Shown piece after piece: positions 33,075 to 40,530 of a stretch of DNA of 40,530 nucleotides. Under the pieces are notes generated by a model. The model was given only the letters and a program-made list of their open reading frames with translations. It searched no databases and was not told the origin of the DNA. The stretch's first letter is position 1. Each line of letters opens with the position of its first letter. Origin of the DNA: Clostridia bacterium (GTDB lineage Bacteria > Bacillota > Clostridia > Christensenellales > Aristaeellaceae). Position numbers and translations under genes: made by a program. The stretch is taken from positions 1-40,530 of the forward strand of contig JAFRNK010000060.1 in NCBI GenBank assembly GCA_017430225.1, written 5' to 3'.

Positions 33075-33103
33075 ATTATGGACGATTTTTGGAAATAAAT
33101 CAA
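33075..33103 (-). promoter_or_regulatory. promoter of the FUSC-type gene
   Basis: On the minus strand TTGATT (33103-33098) and CATAAT (33080-33075) are 17 bases apart. The 356-base gap 32969-33324 otherwise holds the structured leader, AT-rich sequence at 33120-33230, and the divergent promoter at 33255-33283. Confidence 0.55.
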
Positions 33104-33254
33104 TCCCCTGAATGGATTTAACAAAGTTTGTTGTTTTCGAAACGTAATATCAAAAACAAATACAACGAAAATTACAAAATAAGATTTACGAAAAATTATA
33201 AACAAAATATACGAAATAATGAAAATATGGCTGCCTCAGGGATTGATGACATGC

Positions 33255-33283
33255 TGGTCAAACAGGCAGGTTCATGTTATAAT
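33255..33283 (+). promoter_or_regulatory. promoter of the GH31 operon
   Basis: TGGTCA (33255-33260), 17 bases, TATAAT (33278-33283). The -10 is perfect, the -35 is weak, so an activator may help. The leader to 33325 is about 35 bases. Confidence 0.65.
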
Positions 33284-33324
33284 CACGTCGAAGACTGTCA
33301 CTTCCGGCAAAGGAGGTCAACACG

Positions 33325-33555
33325 ATGAAACTTGCGTCATTGTTCCATCGGAAGCCCGCACCTGTCCAGACTTACGATCACGAGACGCTGGAACCGGTGA
33401 TCCGGTGCAGCATCTGCAACGGTGAGCAGGTGGCTGGTTTCCGCAATAAACAGACCGGACATTTCGAGGAGATCGCGCTGATCAAATCGGATCAGGATCT
33501 TACGGCGTTTATGGACCGGTACGGGATCACGGAGACGATCAAAAGAATATACTGA
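33325..33555 (+). CDS. small conserved protein with CxxC motif
   Basis: The 76-residue product has a single CSIC pair (about 28-31) followed by NGEQVAGF, a TGHFEEI segment and a helical C-terminus (DLTAFMDRYGITETI). I recognise the layout as similar to small hypothetical proteins of Clostridia, but no function is known. The CxxC could bind metal or be redox-active. It has no signal peptide, so it is cytoplasmic. AAAGGAGG precedes the ATG. It heads the GH31 operon, 24 bases upstream of the glycosidase. Confidence 0.8.
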   Translation: MKLASLFHRKPAPVQTYDHETLEPVIRCSICNGEQVAGFRNKQTGHFEEIALIKSDQDLTAFMDRYGITETIKRIY

Positions 33556-33579
33556 GAAAACTGCAAAAGGAGACGGAAT

Positions 33580-35604
33580 ATGCAATTCATTCAACAGGAC
33601 GGCAAACTCATCTGCAGACGCCAGGGGGAGACCCTGCTGATCGAGCCCTGGGGAAAGGACAGCCTGCGCGTCCGGGCGACCATGTATCCGCAGTTCACGG
33701 GCGAGAACTGGGCGCTGACGGAACCGGTGGAAGCGCTGAAGGGCGATATTGAGATCATCGACGATCCGCACCGCGAGGGCGACGGAGAGATCCATCACTA
33801 CGAAGCGGCGAAGATCACCAACGGTCGGATTTCCGCGACGGTCAACCGCAGCGGCGTCGTCAGCTTTTTCCGGGACGGGAAGCTTTTCCTGCGGGAGCAT
33901 TTCCGCAATTACGGCGGCTCGGTCACGAAGGAAAGCCACTGCCTGAAGATCGTGAACCGCGAATGGACGCCTTACGTGGGCGGCGATTATAAGCTGATCG
34001 TGCGCTTCGAGCCCAACGACGGGGAGAAGCTGTTCGGCATGGGCCAGTACCAGCAGCCGTACATGGACCTGAAGGGCTGCGTGCTGGAGCTTGCGCAGAA
34101 AAACAGCCAGACTTCCGTCCCCTTCGCAGTGTCCAGCTTGGGCTACGGCTTCCTGTGGAACAACCCCGCCGTGGGCAGCGCGTCCTTCGGCAAGAACATC
34201 ACCGTCTGGGAAGCCGCCTGCTGCAAGGACATGGACTACTGGGTCACCGTGGCGGACGCACCGAAGGACCTGCTGTACAACTACACTGCCGTGACCGGGC
34301 GCTCCCCGATGATGCGGACAGACGCCATGGGCTTCTGGCAGTGCAAGCTGCGCTACCGCACCCAGGACGAGGTACTGGCGGTAGCGCGGAAATACCATGA
34401 GATGGGCATCCAGCTGGACGTGATCGTCATCGACTTCTTCCACTGGACAGTACAGGGCGACTGGCAGTTCGACAAGACCTACTGGCCGGATCCCAAGGCC
34501 ATGGTGGACGAGCTGCACAGCATGGGCATCCGTGTCATGGTGTCCGTATGGCCCAGCGTGGACCGGCGCAGCAAGCACTTTGGCGAGATGGCCGAGCGCG
34601 GGCTGCTGATGCGCACGGAGCGCGGCGCCATGCAGACCTACGACTATCAGGGCGACTGCGTGACCCTGGATCCCACGAACCCGGAGACCCGGGAATACGT
34701 GTGGGAAAAGTGCAAGCAGAGCTATTACGATATCGGCATCGACTATTTCTGGCTGGACAATTCCGAGCCGGACCTGACCAAGTACGACTTCGACAACTTC
34801 CGCTATTACATCGGCCCGGCCATGGCCTGCTCCAATGTCTTCCCGCAGTGGTACTCGCGCATCTTCTACGATCACGAGACCGCCCTGGGTAACACGCAGC
34901 CCGTCAACCTGCTGCGCAGCGGCTGGGCCGGCAGCCAGAAGTACGGCAACGTGCTGTGGAGCGGCGACGTGCCTTCTACCTGGGAAAGCCTGCGTGACCA
35001 GCTGACAGCCGGCCTGAACATCGGCCTGGCGGGCATCGCGTGGTGGAACACGGACATCGGCGGCTTTATGGAGGGCAACGTCTTCGATCCGGAGTTCAAG
35101 GAGCTCCTGGCCCGCTGGTACGAATGGGCGGTGTTCCAGCCTGTTATGCGCCTGCACGGCGACCGCGAGCCCTTCACGATCCCCGCGCTGGACGACCGCG
35201 ACTGGGGCGGCGGATACCTGCATACCGGCCAGGACAACGAGATGTGGAGCTACGGCGAGGAGATGGAGCGCATTATGCGCAAGGGTTACGATCTGCGCAA
35301 ATCCCTGCGTCCGTATCTGGAAAAGATCTACCGCGAGGCGCACGAGAACGGCAGCCCGCTGATGCGCGCCATGTTCTATGAATTCCCGGATGATCCGCGC
35401 TGCTGGGAGCTTTCCGACCAGTACATGTTTGGCCCGGATTACCTGGTGGCGCCCATTCTCGCGCCCGGGGCCCGGAGCCGTGAGGTCTACCTGCCCGCGG
35501 GACGCTGGCAGGATATCCGTACCGGTGAAACGCTGGAGGGCGGCAAAACAGTGACTGCGGTCGCGCCGATCGACAGTATCCCGGTTTATATGAAGCTCGC
35601 ATGA
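33580..35604 (+). CDS. glycoside hydrolase family 31 (alpha-glucosidase/alpha-xylosidase type)
   Basis: The 674-residue enzyme removes alpha-linked sugars from the non-reducing end of oligosaccharides. It has an N-terminal beta domain (about 1-240), a (beta/alpha)8 barrel (about 250-560) and a short C-terminal beta domain. The nucleophile is D393 in WLDNSEPD and the acid/base is D463 in WSGDVPSTW, both canonical. There is no signal peptide. Family 31 includes alpha-glucosidases, alpha-xylosidases and other activities; the sequence alone does not settle the substrate. AAAGGAGA precedes the ATG. The stop overlaps the next start by four bases (ATGA). Confidence 0.95.
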   Translation: MQFIQQDGKLICRRQGETLLIEPWGKDSLRVRATMYPQFTGENWALTEPVEALKGDIEIIDDPHREGDGEIHHYEAAKITNGRISATVNRSGVVSFFRDGKLFLREHFRNYGGSVTKESHCLKIVNREWTPYVGGDYKLIVRFEPNDGEKLFGMGQYQQPYMDLKGCVLELAQKNSQTSVPFAVSSLGYGFLWNNPAVGSASFGKNITVWEAACCKDMDYWVTVADAPKDLLYNYTAVTGRSPMMRTDAMGFWQCKLRYRTQDEVLAVARKYHEMGIQLDVIVIDFFHWTVQGDWQFDKTYWPDPKAMVDELHSMGIRVMVSVWPSVDRRSKHFGEMAERGLLMRTERGAMQTYDYQGDCVTLDPTNPETREYVWEKCKQSYYDIGIDYFWLDNSEPDLTKYDFDNFRYYIGPAMACSNVFPQWYSRIFYDHETALGNTQPVNLLRSGWAGSQKYGNVLWSGDVPSTWESLRDQLTAGLNIGLAGIAWWNTDIGGFMEGNVFDPEFKELLARWYEWAVFQPVMRLHGDREPFTIPALDDRDWGGGYLHTGQDNEMWSYGEEMERIMRKGYDLRKSLRPYLEKIYREAHENGSPLMRAMFYEFPDDPRCWELSDQYMFGPDYLVAPILAPGARSREVYLPAGRWQDIRTGETLEGGKTVTAVAPIDSIPVYMKLA

Positions 35605-36134
35605 AAAAAGTACTCGCATTTCTGTTTTTCCTGATCGTCCTGGCTGTCTTCTGCCTCTATGCCGTGGTCGCGATCCGTCCCTCCGAGAGCGGGAGCACGC
35701 GCCTGCTGGAGGCGGAAGAGCCGGACGTCATCCGTACCGTGGAGAGCGCGGACCTCGCGCAGCTGGCACGGCTGTTCGACCATGCGTTTCCGGTGCTGCC
35801 GGATGCCGGGGTGTACGGCACGGTCGGCACCGAACGCCTGGAGGGCAAAAACGCCCGCGTGTTGAAGCTGGAATTCGCGGGCCTGACCCTCCACTGCGTC
35901 TGGCCGGCGACGGCCGCGCCGCTTCTGCTCGAGCCGGATCTGACGGTCATGAGCCTTTATACGGAAGACCGGTACCGGTTCTCGGTGCTTTCTATGCCCG
36001 CGATCTACGCCGAAAAGGGCGAGAGGCGCTGCCTGTACTTCTCGGACGAGTCCGCGGCCTATCGCCTGTATACAGAAAGCATGGGCCGGGACGAGTTCCT
36101 GGCGGCAGCTCAGCGGCTCCAGTGGTACAAGTAA
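35601..36134 (+). CDS. membrane-anchored hypothetical protein
   Basis: The 177-residue product has one N-terminal helix (about 4-25, VLAFLFFLIVLAVFCLYAVV) that can be a signal anchor, with the rest of the protein outside. The outer part has an alpha/beta pattern, no Cys pairs and no motif I know. It overlaps the GH31 stop by four bases, so it is translationally coupled. The role is unknown; a link to the glycosidase or the acyltransferase downstream is only suggested by position. Confidence 0.8.
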   Translation: MKKVLAFLFFLIVLAVFCLYAVVAIRPSESGSTRLLEAEEPDVIRTVESADLAQLARLFDHAFPVLPDAGVYGTVGTERLEGKNARVLKLEFAGLTLHCVWPATAAPLLLEPDLTVMSLYTEDRYRFSVLSMPAIYAEKGERRCLYFSDESAAYRLYTESMGRDEFLAAAQRLQWYK

Positions 36135-36159
36135 AGGCTCACAGGCCGGGAGGGGATTG

Positions 36160-37131
36160 ATGACGGAACGCAGCCGGAACCAGACGATCGACATCGTTCG
36201 GATCGTCGCCAGCTTTTTTGTCATACTGTGCCATATCCACCTGCCCGGATGGGCGAAGGACTGCTCCATGGGCCTGGCGCGCTTCGCGGTGCCCTTCTTC
36301 CTGCTGGTGACGGGCTGGTACCTGTTCGACGGCGATGATTCGAGGGCATATGCGAAGGCCCGGCGCACGCTGGTATCGATCCTGAAACTGACAGTGTTGA
36401 GCGTGCTGCTGGTCGCGGCGGTCAATACGCTGGTCTGCCTGATCCGGGGCCGGCAGATGTTCTCGTGGGCGACCGGCTTTTTCCGCAGGAGCGGGAACTG
36501 GCACCTGTTTTTGCTGTATAACCGGACGCATTGGCTCAGTTCGGTCATGTGGTATCTCTTCGGCCTGCTGTACGCGCTGGTCATCTATCTGGTACTCGTG
36601 CGGCTGCGGGTGCTCAAATATGCCTTCTGGCTGATCCCGCCGCTGCTGATCCTGAACATCGTGCGCGGGGAAGTCCTGGGGAAAGCGTGGTATTATCAGG
36701 GCAACTGGCTGTTCACTTCCCTTCCATTCCTGCTGCTGGGCAGCCAGTTCAGGAGCAGTGGATGGTGCGCGAAAATTGCCAATCGTACAGCGTGGTGGCT
36801 GATTGCTGCGGGGATCGCGGCAACCTGCGTTGAAGCGTATTTCTTCGGTGAACAGATCATCCATGTCGGGACACTGCCACTGGTGCTGGGCGTCTTCTGC
36901 CTGGCGGTAAACGGCGGGGAGAGGCGCTGGCCCGCCTGGCTTTCGTATTTCGGGCGGCGGTGCACGAAGTACGTCTTCCTGCTGCACTGCTCCCTGCGCG
37001 ACCTCGTCTACGCGCTGGCGGGAACGCCGTCCGGCGCGCTCCTGTGGCTGATGCCCGCATTCTTTTTCCTGCTGTCCGGTGCCATCGGATGGGGGATCAG
37101 TATAATTCAGGACAAAAGGATCAAGGCATAA
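36160..37131 (+). CDS. acyltransferase family 3 membrane protein
   Basis: The 323-residue product has about 10 helices and matches acyltransferase-3 (OafA/WecH-type) proteins: it starts NQTIDIVRIVASFFVILCHIHLPG, with the conserved Arg and His in helix 1, followed by FAVPFFLLVTGWYLF. These enzymes move acetyl or other acyl groups onto sugars of surface polymers or small molecules. The ATG at 36160 follows GGAGGGG; a TTG at 36157 is possible. It sits 25 bases after the hypothetical gene and just before a methyltransferase. The acceptor is unknown. Confidence 0.88.
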   Translation: MTERSRNQTIDIVRIVASFFVILCHIHLPGWAKDCSMGLARFAVPFFLLVTGWYLFDGDDSRAYAKARRTLVSILKLTVLSVLLVAAVNTLVCLIRGRQMFSWATGFFRRSGNWHLFLLYNRTHWLSSVMWYLFGLLYALVIYLVLVRLRVLKYAFWLIPPLLILNIVRGEVLGKAWYYQGNWLFTSLPFLLLGSQFRSSGWCAKIANRTAWWLIAAGIAATCVEAYFFGEQIIHVGTLPLVLGVFCLAVNGGERRWPAWLSYFGRRCTKYVFLLHCSLRDLVYALAGTPSGALLWLMPAFFFLLSGAIGWGISIIQDKRIKA

Positions 37132-37148
37132 GGCACAGGGACGGATTG

Positions 37149-37676
37149 ATGCAAGTACATTTGATCAGGGAGTTCAAAGGCGTTATCCTCGATATTGGCG
37201 GCGGCGGAGAGGGGATCATCGGCCGTCTGTATCGGGAGCAGGTGACCGCGATTGACATCAGTCCGGACGAACTGGCGGAAGCGCCGGATTGCTGCGCAAA
37301 GATTGTCATGGACGCCAGGAAAATGGCCTTTCCTTCTGAATCGTTCGATCATGTGACGGCGTTTTATTCGTTCATGTTTATGCTGCGCGGGGATCAGGAC
37401 AGGGTGCTTCGTGAGGCGGTTCGGGTGCTGCGTGCCGGCGGCTGTCTGCATATTTGGGATGCGGAATTCCCAACAGCCTTCCCGGAGCCTTTCGTCGCTG
37501 AGCTGGACGTCCGGATGGAGGACAGCTGTATCCACACCTCCTACGGCATCGTGAAAAATGAAGGACAGTCCTGCCGTGATATTCTGCGGATGGCAGAGGA
37601 GGCAGGACTGAACGCGGTCCGGTCTGTCTGCGGCGATGGGCATTTTTACATTTGTCTGGAAAAACAGAAAGCCTGA
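37149..37676 (+). CDS. class I SAM-dependent methyltransferase, small
   Basis: The 175-residue product has a Rossmann core that begins close to the N-terminus: motif I GVILDIGGGGEGIIGRL (about 11-27), the acidic strand end TAIDIS, KIVMDARKMAFPSESFDHV, and LRAGGCLHIWD. It is shorter than the methyltransferase at 7828 and lacks an N-terminal cap, so the substrate may be small or the protein may need a partner. The ribosome site is weak (GGGACGG). A frame continues back to 36960 but overlaps the acyltransferase. It is the last gene of the GH31 unit; a promoter for the next gene lies directly after its stop. Confidence 0.83.
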   Translation: MQVHLIREFKGVILDIGGGGEGIIGRLYREQVTAIDISPDELAEAPDCCAKIVMDARKMAFPSESFDHVTAFYSFMFMLRGDQDRVLREAVRVLRAGGCLHIWDAEFPTAFPEPFVAELDVRMEDSCIHTSYGIVKNEGQSCRDILRMAEEAGLNAVRSVCGDGHFYICLEKQKA

Positions 37677-37680
37677 AATC

Positions 37681-37709
37681 TTGCAATCATCGGTGCATTC
37701 GCCTATAAT
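37681..37709 (+). promoter_or_regulatory. promoter of the large repeat protein gene
   Basis: TTGCAA (37681-37686), 17 bases, TATAAT (37704-37709). The leader to the start at 37779 is about 60 bases and shows no other signal. Confidence 0.75.
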
Positions 37710-37778
37710 ATTGCTGTTTCAACCGGAAGGTTTCTGCAGGACAGGCCATTGCGGCATAAAGACAGAGATGGGGTCGTT

Positions 37779-40530
37779 ATGAAGCGATTACTTGCGATTT
37801 GGCTGGCTCTCGTGCTGGTCTGGACAGGCGGGGCGGCGGGGCTCGTACGCGCGGAGGAGATGCCGCAGAGCGCCGACTGGACTGTCCGGGAGCAGACCGA
37901 GGCTGATATGGACGAACAGACCGGCGGCGCGGATCCGGATGAGCACGTGGAAGCGCCGGATTTTGTGCTGCCCGAAGACGAAGAAGATCCTGTGGAAGAA
38001 ACGCCGGCAGAACCCGCGGCGGAAGAGAGGGAGATCGAGGAACCTGTACCCGAGCCGGACACAGAGCCTGAATCGGAAGCGCCCGCGGAGGACCAGATTA
38101 TCATAGAGGAACCTGTAGAAGAAGAGCCCGCAACAGAAGAGCCGGAAATCGAAGTGCCGATCCTAGAACCGGTAACGGAACCCGAGCCGGAAATGCCTGC
38201 GGAAGACCCGGTTGTTGAAGAAGAACCGGTTGAAGAACCCGTGGCTGAGACAGAGGAAGAGGCGTCGGTCAATGAAGCTCCATTGGATGACGAAGCGCTG
38301 CCGACAGAAGCGCCGCAGGATGTAATCACGGAAGACGTGCCGGAAGAACCGGTCGAAGTGGTGGAAGTGCCGGTCATACCGGAGGAGCCTGAACTGACGG
38401 ACGAGCCGAAAGCGCCGGAGCAAACGGACGAATCGGGCGATGTGATCGTCCCGGATCCGGAACCTGAAACGGTCCCGGAAGCGCCTGACGTAGGGGATAC
38501 GGAGGCTGTGGAAGTCCAGGAAGAAGCCGAGCAGGCGGAAGCGCTGCCTGAGTCCGGCAATGAACAGGCTGAAACTGAGAATACTGAGCCGGAGTCGGTC
38601 CCCGCGGAGGAGCAGCAGCCGGAGAATAACCCGGACGACGAGTCCCTGCCCGAAGAAGGGACTGCAGCGGACGAACCGGCTGAAACTCCGGAAAGCAGGA
38701 CGGCTGAGGCAGAAGATCCAACACCGTCTGACCCCGAAGAGGACGAACTGATTGCGGAATTCGGGGATGAAATCGAAATCGTCATTCCGGATACGGACGC
38801 GGATAACGCGGACGAACTGCTGCTGGCTTATCTTGAAAAAGTCTTGCGCGAAGCGGCGTCGCGGCCCATGTTCCGTGCCATCCGGGTGGATGGGCGCCTG
38901 GACGAGACCTGCCTCGCGCTCTACCTGGATCTGAAACCGAAAATAGAGGCGATCGCGGCGGGCGACCGGGACAGCAGCGAACTGAGTGTCAGCTATGCGG
39001 ACCTGGGCCTGCCGACGCGCTTTACCGCCGAAGAACTGGGGATCACGATCTCCGGGCCGAGCGATACTGAGAACATCAACGCGGGCGTCGAAAAGGTCGC
39101 CCAGCAGCTGAAAATCAATTATGCCCTGGTTCAGCTCGCGCTGCTGGCTAACTGCCCTTATGAGCTGTACTGGTACGACAAGAGCCAGGGTGCCCGGACC
39201 ACCGCGACTCCGGGAATGAGCCTGCGCCGAATCAACGGTGAATACGTATATGTAGTCACGTCCGATTACAACGTCCGGATGGCGGTGTCCAGGGACTACA
39301 GCGTGGATACCTACAAGGTAGATACTTCTACGGGGCAGCGCGTGCAGCACTCGGTCATGTCTGCCAAGAGTATCGTGGAGAAGTACAAAGACCTGAACGA
39401 CCTGGAGAAGCTGGAGGCTTACCGTGACGAGATCTGCAATCTCGTCTCCTACAACGGCAGCGCGGCGGGCGGCGGCCAGGCTTACGGCGACCCGTGGCAG
39501 CTGGTGTACGTCTTCGACGAGGATACCGGCACGAACGTGGTGTGCGAAGGCTACGCGAAGGCGTTCCAGTACCTCTGCGACATGACGAAATTCGACGGTG
39601 ACGTCAACTGCTACAGCGTGACCGGGCGTATGGACTGGGGCACCGGTGCGGGCACGCATATGTGGAACATCGTGACCATGTCCGACGGCCAGAATTATCT
39701 GGTGGACCTGACGAACAGCGACAGCGGCACCATCGGCTCGGACGGATCCCTGTTCCTGGTCGGTGAGGCGGAGGAGGACGGCGACGCGCTGATCTTCCGC
39801 AATGGAAAGGGTCAGGCGATCCGCTACAGGTACAGCGACGATACGATCACCCTGTATACGGAAAAAGAACTGACGCTGTCCGGGAAGAAATATGAGCCCA
39901 AGTGCCATCTGGACCTTTATCCCTACCATACCCTGGTGGGGTATCCCCGGATCGAGCCGACCTGTGAAGATGCCGGCCGGGCGGCCTACTGGTATTGCCA
40001 GCAGGACGGGCGGATGTTTACGGACGGTGTCGGCACGGCGGAACTGGCAGAGGACGACGTCGAGATCCCCAGCCTTGGCCACGCTTATGGCGAATGGACG
40101 CTGACGACCGCGCCGACGTGCGAGGCAGACGGCGAAGAGACGCGCGTGTGCGCGCATGACGCAACGCATACCGAAACGCGGCCTGTGGAGAAGCTGGGCC
40201 ACGCCTATGGCGAATGGACGCTGACGACCGCGCCGACGTGCGAGGCAGACGGCGAGGAGACGCGCGTGTGCGCGCATGACACAACGCATATAGAGACGCG
40301 GCTGGTGGAGAAGCTGGGCCACGCCTACGGCGAGTGGGAGCTGACGACGGCGCCGACGTGCGAGGCAGACGGCGAGGAGACGCGCGTGTGCGCGCATGAT
40401 GAGACACATATCGAAACGCGGCCTGTGGATAAACTGGGCCACGCCTACGGCGAGTGGGTACTGACGACCGCGCCGACGTGCGAGGCAGATGGCGAAGAGA
40501 CGCGCGTGTGTGCGCATGACGCAACGCATA
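37779..40530 (+). CDS. large secreted transglutaminase-like protein with 40-residue repeats (3' end missing)
   Basis: The frame is open from ATG at 37779 to the window edge, over 917 codons, so the C-terminus is unseen. It starts with a signal peptide (1 to about 26, ending VRA). Residues about 28-330 are low-complexity, very rich in Glu and Pro with repeats like EEPVEE and PEPE, a probable extended acidic stalk. A folded region then leads to a transglutaminase-like domain with Cys in VVCEGYAKA, His in GTHMWN and Asp in LVDLTNSD. From about residue 766 come tandem 40-residue units starting LGHAYGEW with PTCEADGEETRVCAHD, two Cys each. A surface adhesin or crosslinking protein is inferred. The ribosome site is weak (GGGG). 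Confidence 0.88.
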   Translation, partial: MKRLLAIWLALVLVWTGGAAGLVRAEEMPQSADWTVREQTEADMDEQTGGADPDEHVEAPDFVLPEDEEDPVEETPAEPAAEEREIEEPVPEPDTEPESEAPAEDQIIIEEPVEEEPATEEPEIEVPILEPVTEPEPEMPAEDPVVEEEPVEEPVAETEEEASVNEAPLDDEALPTEAPQDVITEDVPEEPVEVVEVPVIPEEPELTDEPKAPEQTDESGDVIVPDPEPETVPEAPDVGDTEAVEVQEEAEQAEALPESGNEQAETENTEPESVPAEEQQPENNPDDESLPEEGTAADEPAETPESRTAEAEDPTPSDPEEDELIAEFGDEIEIVIPDTDADNADELLLAYLEKVLREAASRPMFRAIRVDGRLDETCLALYLDLKPKIEAIAAGDRDSSELSVSYADLGLPTRFTAEELGITISGPSDTENINAGVEKVAQQLKINYALVQLALLANCPYELYWYDKSQGARTTATPGMSLRRINGEYVYVVTSDYNVRMAVSRDYSVDTYKVDTSTGQRVQHSVMSAKSIVEKYKDLNDLEKLEAYRDEICNLVSYNGSAAGGGQAYGDPWQLVYVFDEDTGTNVVCEGYAKAFQYLCDMTKFDGDVNCYSVTGRMDWGTGAGTHMWNIVTMSDGQNYLVDLTNSDSGTIGSDGSLFLVGEAEEDGDALIFRNGKGQAIRYRYSDDTITLYTEKELTLSGKKYEPKCHLDLYPYHTLVGYPRIEPTCEDAGRAAYWYCQQDGRMFTDGVGTAELAEDDVEIPSLGHAYGEWTLTTAPTCEADGEETRVCAHDATHTETRPVEKLGHAYGEWTLTTAPTCEADGEETRVCAHDTTHIETRLVEKLGHAYGEWELTTAPTCEADGEETRVCAHDETHIETRPVDKLGHAYGEWVLTTAPTCEADGEETRVCAHDATH
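40074..40530 (+). repeat. 120-base tandem repeats encoding Cys-pair units
   Basis: Four copies of a 120-base unit begin near 40074, 40194, 40314 and 40434; the last is cut by the window end. They are nearly identical, with scattered changes such as DATHTET, DTTHIET and DETHIET in the protein. The unit is related in pattern to the 39-residue repeats at 14470-15867, although the sequences differ. Copy number may vary between strains. Confidence 0.92.

Noticed and set aside
33337-35619. 760-codon minus-strand frame opposite GH31
   Set aside because: GH31 on the plus strand has all catalytic residues; the antisense frame has no known domain or start signal.
38163-40529. Very long minus-strand reading frame opposite the large repeat protein
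   Set aside because: It arises from the strongly biased codons and tandem repeats of the plus-strand gene, which has a promoter, signal peptide and a recognisable domain. The antisense product is Arg/His-rich without a ribosome site.
40074-40530. CRISPR array
   Set aside because: The 120-base units are contiguous and coding, with no unique spacers, and no cas genes are present.
1-40530. tRNA or rRNA genes
   Set aside because: No cloverleaf with a GTTCRA arm and terminal pairing, and no rRNA-like sequence, was recognised on either strand by eye; a covariance-model scan was not possible.

Overview
The window looks like chromosomal DNA of a Gram-positive, fairly GC-rich member of the Clostridia (Bacillota), probably an uncultured gut or rumen lineage; the lineage is inference. 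The basis is strong AGGAGG ribosome binding sites, TTG starts in several genes, textbook TTGACA/TATAAT promoters with 17-base spacers (often preceded by TGG), intrinsic terminators, and many Sec-exported proteins. No rRNA, tRNA, CRISPR array, phage module or intact insertion sequence was seen.

Layout. 1-1.5 kb: possible end of an upstream gene, a hairpin pair, rsgA (minus), and a 24-codon small gene with its own promoter, Shine-Dalgarno and terminator. 1.5-4.4 kb: a URO-D/MtaA-type protein and an ABC exporter. 4.4-11.1 kb: a co-directional run of a GNAT acetyltransferase, a short UvrA-like ABC ATPase, a SAM methyltransferase, both subunits of L-serine dehydratase, and a two-domain protein with a uridine-kinase-like P-loop half. 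11.1-13.6 kb: a DUF308/HdeD-type membrane protein, then a small secreted protein paired with a DUF362 protein. 13.6-15.9 kb (minus): a SpoU-type RNA methyltransferase and a secreted protein with 39-residue Cys-pair repeats. 16.1-23.2 kb: an envelope cluster of a membrane-anchored Ig-like-domain protein, a lamin-tail-domain protein, MoxR AAA ATPase, DUF58 protein and a TgpA-like membrane transglutaminase. 23.2-24.8 kb (minus): a secreted transglutaminase-like protein. 24.8-29.6 kb: a GPH sugar:cation symporter, a large palindrome, a HAD phosphatase, rlmH, and a membrane protein joining a TauE-type permease to a CTP-dependent lipid kinase-like domain. 29.7-31.4 kb: a cytoplasmic alpha-amylase. 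31.4-31.6 kb: five consecutive hairpins. 31.6-33.1 kb (minus): a FUSC/aromatic-acid-exporter-type protein with a structured leader. 33.3-37.7 kb: a GH31 glycosidase operon with small hypotheticals, an acyltransferase and a methyltransferase. 37.7 kb to the end: a large secreted protein with a Glu/Pro-rich stalk, a transglutaminase-like domain and 40-residue tandem repeats, cut by the window edge.

Common threads are carbohydrate use (GPH symporter, amylase, GH31, HAD phosphatase) and an extensive exported proteome with three separate transglutaminase-fold proteins and two Cys-pair repeat proteins. The most unusual items are the TauE-lipid kinase fusion, the 24-codon gene, the hairpin array with a related copy at the window start, and the leader of the FUSC gene, which has mutually exclusive stems.
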